Origin: Acidimicrobiia bacterium
GTDB taxonomy: Bacteria; Actinomycetota; Acidimicrobiia; Acidimicrobiales; Acidimicrobilacustridaceae
Direction: 5' to 3'
Assembly (NCBI GenBank): GCA_016462055.1
Contig: JAEMTX010000032.1
Coordinates: 1 to 13,555 of the forward strand
Length of the DNA: 13,555 nt
Shown here: piece by piece, positions 6,986 to 13,555 of the stretch
How the letters are laid out: the number at the start of each line of letters is the position of its first letter
Position numbering within the stretch: the first letter of the stretch is position 1
Notes under the pieces: model-generated
What the model was told of the DNA's origin: nothing
The model's input: the letters and a program-made list of their open reading frames with translations, nothing else
Database searches by the model: none
Position numbers and translations under genes: made by a program

Positions 6986-7352
6986 ATGGAAACCACTGGT
7001 GATCGCATTGAGCAGTTCAAGTCCGAAGTGACGGACCTGAACTTGAAGACTGGTAACCCCAGTCGAGAAAAAACTTCAGACAATCGGCTTTGTCCTGATG
7101 CTCGTCGGCATCGTCGGCGGAATCATTTGCTACGTCGGCGCAAAGAACGCAAGCGGCGACGTCGGCATCGCAGCGGCCAAGATTCAAGAGCAGATTGTCT
7201 TTGCGATCTGGTTCCTGATCCTTACCGTGGTTGGCGCTGCGATGTTCCTCCGTTACGCGCTGGCGAGTTTCCTGCGCATGTGGCTTCTTCGTCAGCTCTA
7301 CGAAGGTCAGGCCAACACTGACCGAATCGTCGACGCAGTCTCTAAGCGCTGA
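6986..7352 (+). CDS. Small two-helix membrane protein with apparent frameshift
   Basis: Two frames appear to make one protein. ATG 6986 follows GGAG (6978-6981) after four bases and encodes a soluble start METTGDRIEQFKSEV, continuing to about 7070. The membrane part is one frame over: it is open from 7047 to the stop at 7350-7352 and has no start with a ribosome site, its first ATG being 7098 inside the first helix. The frames meet at six A (7068-7073); removing one A gives a continuous 121-residue protein. That protein has helices at about 32-51 and 69-88 and a conserved-looking cytosolic end with RMWLLRQLYEGQAN. Its stop shares one base with the next start. I do not recognise a named family. 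A called gene may cover only 7098-7352 (84 aa). Frameshift mutation, assembly error and recoding are all possible. Confidence 0.62.
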
Positions 7353-8158
7353 TGGGCACCATTGTCGTGACCGGTTCCGGCTCGGGAATCGGTGCCGCGA
7401 CCACTGCACGTCTTCGCGCCGATGGCCACACGGTCATTGGTGTCGATCTGCGCGGTGCCGAAATCGAGGCAGACCTTGGTACTCCCGAAGGCCGACAGTC
7501 GGCAATCAAGGCAGTTGGCGAAGCATGTGGGGGAGTCCTTGACGGACTCGTGACCTGTGCGGGTATCGCTGGGCTTCCGGGCCGTCCCGCATCGCTGCTC
7601 GCGTCGGTGAACTATTTCGGAACGGTCGAGATCATGGTCGGGCTCCGGCCGATGCTGGCCAAGGGCACCAATCCTTCGGCCGTCGCCATCAGTTCAAACT
7701 CGACAACGACAGCTCCCGGTTACAGCCTTGCGCTTACCGAGGCATGTCTCGCCGGAGACGAAGATGCTGCCCGCATCGAAGCAGACAAGGGCAACTCAAT
7801 CATTGAGTATGCAGCTACCAAGTTGGCTGTCGCTCGGTGGATTCGTCGTAATGCCATTACTGATGAGTGGGCGGGCGCAGGTATCCGGCTGAACGCGATT
7901 GCTCCAGGCATGATCGCCACTCCAATGATTGAGGAAGGCGCAACCGACGCGAACCTCAAAGTTCAGCTCGACATGTTCAAAGACACGATCGCGCTTGGTC
8001 GGGCAGGCAAGCCCGAAGAAGTAGCCGCATTCCTGGCATTTCTTCTTTCACCCGAAGCAGGGTTCTTCTGTGGTTCGGTGCTGTTTATCGATGGCGGTAC
8101 CGACGCCCGGTTCCGTGCCGATGATTTCCCGGCGCGCTGGGAGATTGCTGGAATGTGA
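7352..8158 (+). CDS. SDR of the 3-alpha-hydroxysteroid dehydrogenase/carbonyl reductase type
   Basis: This is a 268-residue cytosolic NAD(P)-dependent oxidoreductase. It has the cofactor motif TGSGSGIG (7-14), Asp32 after the second strand suggesting NAD(H), TCAG in place of NNAG (68-71), Asn87 in VNYFG, Ser114/Ser115, and the YxxxK pair Tyr153 and Lys157. The long gap between catalytic Ser and Tyr (about 39 residues, normally 12-14) is the mark of the 3-alpha-HSD/carbonyl reductase group known from Comamonas testosteroni, where the residues are Ser114, Tyr155 and Lys159. Features such as VNYFG and NAIAPG also fit. The family reduces or oxidises hydroxysteroids and other carbonyls; the substrate here is unproven. 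The start ATG overlaps the previous stop (TGATG) and the gene ends the + strand operon. Confidence 0.92.
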   Translation: MGTIVVTGSGSGIGAATTARLRADGHTVIGVDLRGAEIEADLGTPEGRQSAIKAVGEACGGVLDGLVTCAGIAGLPGRPASLLASVNYFGTVEIMVGLRPMLAKGTNPSAVAISSNSTTTAPGYSLALTEACLAGDEDAARIEADKGNSIIEYAATKLAVARWIRRNAITDEWAGAGIRLNAIAPGMIATPMIEEGATDANLKVQLDMFKDTIALGRAGKPEEVAAFLAFLLSPEAGFFCGSVLFIDGGTDARFRADDFPARWEIAGM

Positions 8159-8219
8159 ACTCTCGGTCTTCGAACTCTTATGTAACGGGTTCTTCGACCG
8201 GGGAGTTCTTACATTCCAG
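8148..8219. terminator. Long inverted repeat between convergent genes, likely bidirectional terminator
   Basis: The outer arms are CTGGAATGTGAACTC (8148-8162) and GAGTTCTTACATTCCAG (8203-8219), which pair over 15 bases with a 2-base bulge. The stem continues with CGGTC (8164-8168) against GACCG (8196-8200), and GAAC (8172-8175) against GTTC (8189-8192). The structure fills the whole gap between the two stop codons and includes the last codons of both SDR genes. No strong T-run follows on either strand, as is common for actinobacterial terminators. Confidence 0.6.
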
Positions 8220-9000
8220 TAAAGACTTGGCGCATGTTCGCCAGCCACGCGTTTATATCGGCGTTGCGTTTGGCTGATGTTTGCGCTTCTCGTTCGCCGG
8301 CGTAGGTGACGAACGATTCGGTATCGAGGCAGGCGAGAAGTGCGATGGCGACTTCATCTGATGTTGATGTTGTTGAAGGGTCACTCGGGAATGGTGCGTT
8401 GTTGCCCGGTTTATCGGCGGAGAACTCGCTTGCCGTTGTGCCGGGGACGAACAAGTGCGCCCTCACGTTGGTCTTGCCCAGTTCGACGTAGAGGCCCTCG
8501 GTGAAGAATTCAAGAGCGGCCTTGCTGGCGGAATAGGCACTCACGCCGAAGGCGGCCATATGCACGCCCATCGACGACACGTTCACAATGTCACCGCTAT
8601 TGCGCTCGAGCATGTGGGGGAGCATCGCCAGTGTGAGGCGTGCCGGCGAGAAATAGTTGATAGCCATGACGCCTTCGACGTCGTCGGCCGTCATTTCGTC
8701 GGTACGTTTGCGCTTGGGCACGCCAGCGTTATTGATGAGTACATCGACTCGACCATCGAGAGAGTCGATGAGGCTGGTTGCGAGTGCATCGATCGAATCG
8801 AGTTCCGAAAGATCAGCGACAACCATTGTCGATTTGGGTGAGGACTCTTGGCAACGTTCAAGCACCGTGGCGAGACGATCGGCGCGACGAGCGACGATGG
8901 CAACTTGCGCGCCACGCTGGGCTGCTTCGATTGCGAGTGCTTCACCGATACCGGAGGAAGCTCCGGTGACGACGATGGTGCGGCCAGTGAGGTCGCTCAT
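8209..9000 (-). CDS. Classical short-chain dehydrogenase/reductase
   Basis: This 263-residue SDR has the cofactor motif TGASSGIG (12-19), Arg38/Arg39 after the second strand favouring NADP(H), NNAG (90-93), Asn115, Ser143, and the catalytic YSASK with Tyr156 and Lys160. The Ser-Tyr spacing of 13 is normal, unlike the SDR on the other strand. It has no signal peptide. Its ATG directly abuts the stop of the upstream epimerase (zero-base gap), with GGAAG about 8 bases before the start inside that gene. It is therefore the last gene of a compact - strand operon. Substrate is unknown; 3-oxoacyl or hydroxy/keto-acid reduction would fit the neighbours. Confidence 0.92.
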   Translation of the reverse strand: MSDLTGRTIVVTGASSGIGEALAIEAAQRGAQVAIVARRADRLATVLERCQESSPKSTMVVADLSELDSIDALATSLIDSLDGRVDVLINNAGVPKRKRTDEMTADDVEGVMAINYFSPARLTLAMLPHMLERNSGDIVNVSSMGVHMAAFGVSAYSASKAALEFFTEGLYVELGKTNVRAHLFVPGTTASEFSADKPGNNAPFPSDPSTTSTSDEVAIALLACLDTESFVTYAGEREAQTSAKRNADINAWLANMRQVFTGM

Positions 9001-9927
9001 CTACTTGCTTCCGTGGCGCTTTTCGAAAGCATCGCGGATGCCGTCGCGCCAACTGACCTTGCATGGTCCGGTAAGTGCCGCGCGCTTGGTGTTGTCGGTG
9101 ACCGAACCTCGAAGCGTTCCTTCGGCGGGAACCGAGTTCACGACGGGATCGATACCAGCGAGTTCACCGATGTACGCACACCATTCCTGAACGCTGACCG
9201 GTTCGTCGCCGGCCCAGTTCACGATGGTCGCTTCGGTCGACGACGCGCCATCGAGCAGCGCTTCGGCCTGCGAAGTGATGTCATCGGTATGGATTGGCAT
9301 GTACATGCACGGGTCCCAGCGTGTGGTGACGGCGTTGCCGGCCATAAGCGCGTCCATCTGCATGATGGGAAGGCCACCAGTGCCATCGGGACCGTACGAA
9401 GCGTTCATGCGAGCGATGGTGACGGGCAGGTCGAAGAGTCGAGCACATGTGCGCGCAACGGCTTCCTGAGAGATTTTCGACATCGAGTAACTCGGCGCAT
9501 GAGCGGCATTGACGTCGCCCAGTGCGTCGGTCTCTTTGAACACGTGCCAGGGATCGCCGTCGGTCGGTGGCTTGTACACCGAGTGCGTCGACATCACGAG
9601 TGCCGCCTTTGCGTTGCGACAATGGTGAAGCAGTAGTCCCGTTCCTTCGGCGTTGGCGCGAATGGCGAAGTCGTAATCAAGACCGGCGACCTGCACAACG
9701 GCAAGGTGCAGTACATAGGTGAAGTCAGTCGGGAGTTCGCTGAAGTCGGGATCGGCAAGATCAACGGCCAGCGTCTTCACGCCAACGTCTTCAACCTGCT
9801 TGCGAGTTGCCGGATCGCCGAACCGAGCAATGCCCCAGACCTCGTTGTCTTTGGCGAGATCGCGAGCCATAGGAAACGCGATTTGTCCGGCAGGGCCGGT
9901 TATGAGGATCTTCTCGTCGCTCAGCAT
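9001..9927 (-). CDS. NAD-dependent epimerase/dehydratase family protein (paralogue A)
   Basis: This is a 308-residue extended-SDR protein. The glycine motif is GPAGQIA (11-17) after KILIT, a serine-threonine pair (113-114) fills the catalytic Ser/Thr position, and YSMSK (147-151) supplies Tyr and Lys. The C-terminal part has PIHTDDI (211-217), the usual domain-contact region. It starts 2 bases after the stop of paralogue B, with AAAGG before the ATG, and is clearly homologous to it along its length. Family members act as sugar-nucleotide epimerases, dehydratases or 3-beta-hydroxysteroid-dehydrogenase-like enzymes. No sugar-nucleotide genes are nearby, so a catabolic dehydrogenase role is more likely. 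Confidence 0.9.
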   Translation of the reverse strand: MLSDEKILITGPAGQIAFPMARDLAKDNEVWGIARFGDPATRKQVEDVGVKTLAVDLADPDFSELPTDFTYVLHLAVVQVAGLDYDFAIRANAEGTGLLLHHCRNAKAALVMSTHSVYKPPTDGDPWHVFKETDALGDVNAAHAPSYSMSKISQEAVARTCARLFDLPVTIARMNASYGPDGTGGLPIMQMDALMAGNAVTTRWDPCMYMPIHTDDITSQAEALLDGASSTEATIVNWAGDEPVSVQEWCAYIGELAGIDPVVNSVPAEGTLRGSVTDNTKRAALTGPCKVSWRDGIRDAFEKRHGSK

Positions 9928-9929
9928 GT

Positions 9930-10856
9930 TCAGCCTTTAAACAGATCAGGGAAGCAGTTCTGGGCCATCTCGCGAAAACCCTCACGCCATTCGACGGTTG
10001 GGGTCCACCCGAGACCGAGAAGCTTCGATGGGTCGACAGGGTTCGGAGGAATGCACTGTTCGCTGACGAGCAGGGGAATCTCAACGCCGGTGAGCTTCGT
10101 GAGTTCAGCGGTCCAGTCCTCAATGCTGACGAGTTCCGGCGCACACCAGTTGTAGATCGGCGGGGGAACGTTGGCCTGTTCAAGCAGATACGGCAACGAA
10201 CCGAGGATGTCGCGATCGTGCAAGAAACAATGCGTGTTTGGTGCATCGACACTGATCGTGGTGGGGATGCCCATCTGAGCAAGTGTCACCATCATCTGCG
10301 GCCAACCGTGACCGGGGCCGTAAGGAACATCGAGTCGCGCAATGACGGCAGGAACACCGAAACGCTTCGAGGCGTACTTCACGGCTGACTCCGCTGCGAT
10401 CTTCGAGATCGAATAGGTCGTCATGAATCCCATAGCGCGATGGTTATCGCCGAGGTCATCGGTTTCAACATGACTCACGTGACCGTTGGGTTCGTACACG
10501 GCACAGGACGAGCAGTGGAAGAACGCTTTGACGCCCTTGACTCGTTCAATGAGCAGTGCGACGCCTTCAGCATTGGCAGCGAGATCGCGGTCGAAGTTGT
10601 TGGACTTCGCCACCGCCATGTTGATGACGTAATCGAGGCCATCGGGAATCTCGTCGAACGATGCGGTCTCAAGGTCGATGGCGATGGGGATGATGCCATC
10701 GGCCTCAACTTTTGCTCGTGCATCGGCATCGGCAAAGCGCGAGGTTCCGTACACGGTGTTGCCAGCAGCAACAAGATTGCGGGCGAGGGGCCCAGCAACC
10801 TGACCGGTAACGCCGGTGAGCAGGATCTTCGATCCTGTGAGTGGTGCAGTCGCCAT
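9930..10856 (-). CDS. NAD-dependent epimerase/dehydratase family protein (paralogue B)
   Basis: This extended-SDR protein is also 308 residues. It has KILLTGVTGQVAGP (10-23) as the nucleotide-binding motif, Ser116/Ser117 and YSISK (148-152) as catalytic residues. The frame could open 20 codons earlier (10916), but ATG 10856 is preferred: it overlaps the upstream stop as TAATG, and the extra residues are polar and lie before the first strand of the fold. Positions shared with paralogue A include GQ(I/V)A, RF.D near residue 41, ANAEG (94-98), DDLGD (133-137) and the Tyr/Lys site. A tandem duplication followed by divergence is likely. The substrate is unknown. Confidence 0.9.
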   Translation of the reverse strand: MATAPLTGSKILLTGVTGQVAGPLARNLVAAGNTVYGTSRFADADARAKVEADGIIPIAIDLETASFDEIPDGLDYVINMAVAKSNNFDRDLAANAEGVALLIERVKGVKAFFHCSSCAVYEPNGHVSHVETDDLGDNHRAMGFMTTYSISKIAAESAVKYASKRFGVPAVIARLDVPYGPGHGWPQMMVTLAQMGIPTTISVDAPNTHCFLHDRDILGSLPYLLEQANVPPPIYNWCAPELVSIEDWTAELTKLTGVEIPLLVSEQCIPPNPVDPSKLLGLGWTPTVEWREGFREMAQNCFPDLFKG

Positions 10857-11659
10857 TAGATCTTGTCCGTGTAGTCGTCGGTGCCGAAGTTGGTCTGTTG
10901 GAACGGGCTCGTCCACACATGCGTGGCGAGTCCGCTCTCATTGATTGCTTTACCGATCTTGGCGTAGCCCTTTTCCCAACCCTTTTCTGCGTCGTGGTCG
11001 AGGAAATGGAGTTGCAAGAATCGGCGTGGACCCGCTGCCGGTCGTACGACATCGGCAGGAGCGTCGTCGGAAAGTGGAATAACGGTGCCGCTGCCTACGA
11101 GGTCGGGGCCCCACTTCTTTGTGAACGCGCTTTGCAGCCAGTTCTGGCGGAACCAGGCATCCCATTCATCGTGGGTCACGCCTTCGGTGAGATCGCCAGC
11201 AACCACGACAAAGCCGGGATAACCGTGATCGAGGCCGAGTTCAATTGTGCAGCCCTTGGGGTCGCGCTGTTCGCTCCAGCGCATGTCGTAGAGAAGTGTG
11301 TGGATGTGATCGCGCTCGGCGAACATGCGGCCTTCTTGATGCAGCATGTTGACGTTGTCGACGTTCCACCGGTTGCATTCCTCGGTCGTGCCTTTTTGCC
11401 ACCAGTAGACCGCGAGGTATGACCCGGTCTTCGGGTCCGGGGTCATGTCATTCGTGGTCTTCGAGCGAAGTTTCTTCAGTCGACGAGTTGCCACAAAGCG
11501 GTCGCCCGCGAACACATTCGGGCCCATGAGGCAGCCTGAATAGAAGTGGTCGTGTTCGTACCAGCGGTTGTACGCAACTTCGAAGCCCTCGTGGGGCTCA
11601 ACCATTGTGAACAGAAATGTCCCGACCTTGACCGGGTAGTCCTTCTCTGAAAGTGCCAC
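10856..11659 (-). CDS. Uncharacterised protein, EthD-like alpha+beta appearance
   Basis: This 267-residue soluble protein has no signal peptide or membrane helix and no catalytic motif I can assign. It looks like two related halves: a strand with FTMVEPHEGFEVAYNRWYEH (17-36), and a C-terminal strand-helix with FLQLHFLDHDAEKGWEKGYA (214-233). This fits dimeric alpha/beta-barrel proteins of the EthD type. YEHDHFYSG (34-42) and VFAGDRFVATR (49-59) look like a conserved core rich in His, Asp and Tyr. The start is GTG with GAGGGGG four bases upstream. It overlaps the epimerase by one base, so it belongs to that operon. Enzyme, cyclase-like or binding roles are all possible; I assign none. Confidence 0.8.
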   Translation of the reverse strand: MALSEKDYPVKVGTFLFTMVEPHEGFEVAYNRWYEHDHFYSGCLMGPNVFAGDRFVATRRLKKLRSKTTNDMTPDPKTGSYLAVYWWQKGTTEECNRWNVDNVNMLHQEGRMFAERDHIHTLLYDMRWSEQRDPKGCTIELGLDHGYPGFVVVAGDLTEGVTHDEWDAWFRQNWLQSAFTKKWGPDLVGSGTVIPLSDDAPADVVRPAAGPRRFLQLHFLDHDAEKGWEKGYAKIGKAINESGLATHVWTSPFQQTNFGTDDYTDKI

Positions 11660-11702
11660 GTTTCCCCCTCGGAATTTGTGAGGAGGCCACGTTAGTTCCG
11701 GT

Positions 11703-12614
11703 TTAGCGGGCCAGGAGTGGGCCTACATGGGTTCCGAAGGCCTCAACCTGCTCGGCGTACTCTGCCGCACTATCGGCGTCGAACTTCACCTGTATTTGGT
11801 TCACTTCGCCGGGGGTTTCGGCCATGATCGCCTCGGCGATCTGTTCCGGCGAACCTGAGTGGCAAGGCTGACGGCGTTCGCTCGATGGTGTGCCCACGTA
11901 GACATACGGGGTCACGACGTGACCGAAGGCGAACGGTTCGTCGGTCTTGCCCAACTTCTCTCGGGTGGAAAGCAACAGATCAAGGCTTTCACGGGTGGCA
12001 GGGCCCTGGGGCAACCAACCTTCGTAGGCGGCAGCGCGACGGATGGCGGGATTTGATGACCCACCGATCCAAATCGGTGGCCGGGGAGTCTGCACTGGTC
12101 GGGGAAGTGCGCCCATGTTTCCGACGTAGGTGTTGGAAAGCGCCTGGGCAAAGTCGACGAGCGTGGAATCGGTAAGTGGTCCTCGATCAGCAAACGAGAC
12201 GCCGAGAGCGTCGAATTCCTCATCGACGTAACCGGCTCCGATGCCGGCGATTGCCCGTCCACCGGAAAGATGGTCAAGCGTTTCGAACCCCTTCGCCGAA
12301 GTGAGCGCGTGGCGATAGGCGATCACGTACACGTGGCTGAGTAGAGCGACGTTTTCGGTTGCTGATGCCAGAAAGCCAAGGGTGGTGAGGCAGTCCTGCC
12401 ACCACAGCCCCATCGTCGGAACTCTTTCCTTGGGGACCGTGATGTGATCGCAAACTGCGACATAGAAATAGCCGCTGCGATCAGCTGCCTGAGCAATACG
12501 CAGAAGGTCTTTTGGTGTCGCGTTGGCTTCCCACTTCGCGACGAAGCGCGGGCCCTGCGATTGGATTGGCAACTGCGTGCCAAAGACGATCGTTCCTTGG
12601 GGGACTTCTAACAT
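11703..12614 (-). CDS. LLM class flavin/F420-dependent oxidoreductase
   Basis: This 303-residue protein has the luciferase-like monooxygenase TIM barrel. Typical elements are VCDHITVP (54-61), ETLDHLSGGRAIAGIGAGYV (111-130) followed by EEFDALGV, and the phosphate/cofactor-binding IWIGGSSNPAIRRAA (181-195). The lack of a long substrate-lid insertion and the DHLSGGR pattern fit the actinobacterial F420-dependent reductase/dehydrogenase subgroup rather than true luciferases. FMN use cannot be excluded. It would transfer hydride to or from a small organic substrate in the cytosol. The ATG lies 62 bases after the CoA-transferase. TAAGGT ends 6 bases before it on the coding strand, so a leaderless start of its own is possible. 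The next gene follows after 43 bases. Confidence 0.92.
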   Translation of the reverse strand: MLEVPQGTIVFGTQLPIQSQGPRFVAKWEANATPKDLLRIAQAADRSGYFYVAVCDHITVPKERVPTMGLWWQDCLTTLGFLASATENVALLSHVYVIAYRHALTSAKGFETLDHLSGGRAIAGIGAGYVDEEFDALGVSFADRGPLTDSTLVDFAQALSNTYVGNMGALPRPVQTPRPPIWIGGSSNPAIRRAAAYEGWLPQGPATRESLDLLLSTREKLGKTDEPFAFGHVVTPYVYVGTPSSERRQPCHSGSPEQIAEAIMAETPGEVNQIQVKFDADSAAEYAEQVEAFGTHVGPLLAR

Positions 12615-12676
12615 CCCGAGACCTTAATCACGCCGGCAACGAGGTTGAAACGCACGGGCGATAGACCACGGGTCGG

Positions 12677-13555
12677 TTACGAAACAACGCCTCGATCTTT
12701 CAGTTCCGCAATGACATCCCAGTCGCGGCCGGTCTCGAGGAGGATCTCCTCCGTGTGCTCACCGTGTTCAGGGGCGCGAACGAGTTGAGGTGCGATGCCA
12801 TCGAACTGGGCTGGGCTTGCAGCAAGGGAGAACGTGCCGCCCGGACCTTCAACGGGAGTTATGTAGGAATTGGCAACGACCTGAACATCGTGAAGCGCTT
12901 CGCGCGGTGTTTGCACAACTGTCCAGGGGATCGAGAGGCCATCAAGTCGGGGAAGCCAGTCGGCAAGATTGCGAACGGCGATGGCGCGATCAATTTCGAC
13001 GATAAGTTCTTTCGAGTGTGCGATTCGATCGTCACCAGTTTCGAAACGATTATCGGTGAGAAGGCCGATTCGATCAATGCGTTCGCAGAAGTCAGTGAAG
13101 TTCTTTTCGGTTTGCACGCCAGCGAAATAGATCGTGCGCTGATCTTTCGTTGTGTAGCCGGCAACCAGTGGATTTGGAAGGTTCGCATGTCGAAGGCGTG
13201 GGATTGCTTCGACACCGTGTACATCACTTGCGACGAGTGCGGGAGCAAACATCCAGGTTGATGCAGAGAGCAATGACACATCAATCACTGCTCCTTCGCT
13301 GGTTCGAGTACGCCGGTACAGCGCAGCAGCAACTGCGCCTGCGAGGAATGCGCCTGATGCAAGGTCGCCCATCGCTGGTCCCGGCTGCGGGACAAATTCA
13401 TCTGAAACCATCGTGGCGGCATGCGCCATCCCGGTTCGCGCCCAGAAATCGGTGTGGTCGAAACCACCCGTTGCCGCTTCGGGTCCGAGTGGGCCGTGAC
13501 CAGATGCTCGCGCGTAAATCACATTTGGTGCGACGGCTTGGTCATCGGATATGTC
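12677..13555 (-). CDS. CaiB/BaiF (family III) CoA-transferase, 5'-truncated by window edge
   Basis: The frame stays open to the window end, so the N-terminal part is missing; the GTG at 13522 lies inside the conserved NVIYARASGHGPLGP stretch and is not the start. Family III enzymes move CoA between carboxylic acids through an aspartyl-CoA thioester. The likely catalytic Asp is in MGDLASG, about 64 residues into the visible part, followed by the glycine/alanine-rich helix typical of the family. Downstream are the small-domain segments with NFTDFCERI and the C-terminal RAPEHGEHTEEIL. Family members act on carnitine, formate/oxalate, bile acids, (methyl)succinates and others. With the ligase on the other strand it gives the locus two routes to CoA thioesters. 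Confidence 0.92.
   Translation of the reverse strand, partial: DISDDQAVAPNVIYARASGHGPLGPEAATGGFDHTDFWARTGMAHAATMVSDEFVPQPGPAMGDLASGAFLAGAVAAALYRRTRTSEGAVIDVSLLSASTWMFAPALVASDVHGVEAIPRLRHANLPNPLVAGYTTKDQRTIYFAGVQTEKNFTDFCERIDRIGLLTDNRFETGDDRIAHSKELIVEIDRAIAVRNLADWLPRLDGLSIPWTVVQTPREALHDVQVVANSYITPVEGPGGTFSLAASPAQFDGIAPQLVRAPEHGEHTEEILLETGRDWDVIAELKDRGVVS

Noticed and set aside
7068..7074. A AAA AAC as a programmed -1 slippery heptamer
   Set aside because: The register is wrong: codons of the frame from ATG 6986 fall at 7070, not 7069, and the frame change required is +1, not -1.
8848..9636. 262-codon open frame on the + strand opposite the SDR and epimerase
   Set aside because: It spans the junction of two well-supported - strand genes and shows no recognisable motif.
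10857..10916. Upstream start for epimerase paralogue B
   Set aside because: The extra 20 residues are unlike the fold and overlap the upstream gene deeply; ATG 10856 overlaps the stop by one base and gives the same length as paralogue A.
12755..13261. 168-codon open frame on the + strand inside the CoA-transferase
   Set aside because: It is antisense to a gene with clear family III CoA-transferase motifs and shows no features of its own.

Overview
The window is ordinary bacterial chromosome of moderate GC, packed with genes for import and CoA-dependent breakdown of organic acids. The mix suggests an actinobacterium, possibly Acidimicrobiia or a relative. It includes an F420-type LLM oxidoreductase, a CaiB/BaiF CoA-transferase, an APH-type phosphotransferase, a fused LivH-LivM permease, GTG starts, and promoter-like hexamers placed as for leaderless mRNAs. 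This placement is inference; no rRNA or marker gene is present. I see no tRNA, CRISPR array, insertion sequence, integrase or phage gene.

Left half, + strand (1-8158): the 3' part of an APH-family phosphotransferase; a MarR regulator (GTG 924); an acyl-CoA ligase (1452-3041); a 197-base spacer; then a tight block. The block holds a LivH-LivM fused permease (start preferred at GTG 3239), LivG (14-base overlap), LivF (ATGA overlap), a small two-helix membrane protein that looks frameshifted at a run of six A, and an SDR of the 3-alpha-hydroxysteroid dehydrogenase/carbonyl reductase type (TGATG overlap).

Right half, - strand (13555 down to 8209): a CaiB/BaiF CoA-transferase cut by the window edge, an LLM flavin/F420 oxidoreductase, an uncharacterised protein with an EthD-like alpha+beta look, two tandem NAD-dependent epimerase/dehydratase paralogues of identical length (308 aa), and a classical SDR. 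The last four genes are almost contiguous. The two halves converge at 8158/8209 on a long imperfect inverted repeat that reaches into the last codons of both SDR genes.

Together this reads as an uptake and activation module. A branched-chain-amino-acid-type ABC transporter without a local substrate-binding protein imports a carboxylate or other small molecule. A ligase or CoA-transferase makes the CoA thioester. Several NAD(P)- and F420/flavin-dependent oxidoreductases, and perhaps an APH-type hydroxyacyl-CoA kinase, process it. MarR is the likely local regulator. The substrate cannot be read from the sequence; hydroxy-acids or steroid-like compounds are the best guesses. The least explained parts are the frameshifted membrane protein, the shared 3'-end hairpin, the equal-length epimerase pair and the EthD-like protein.
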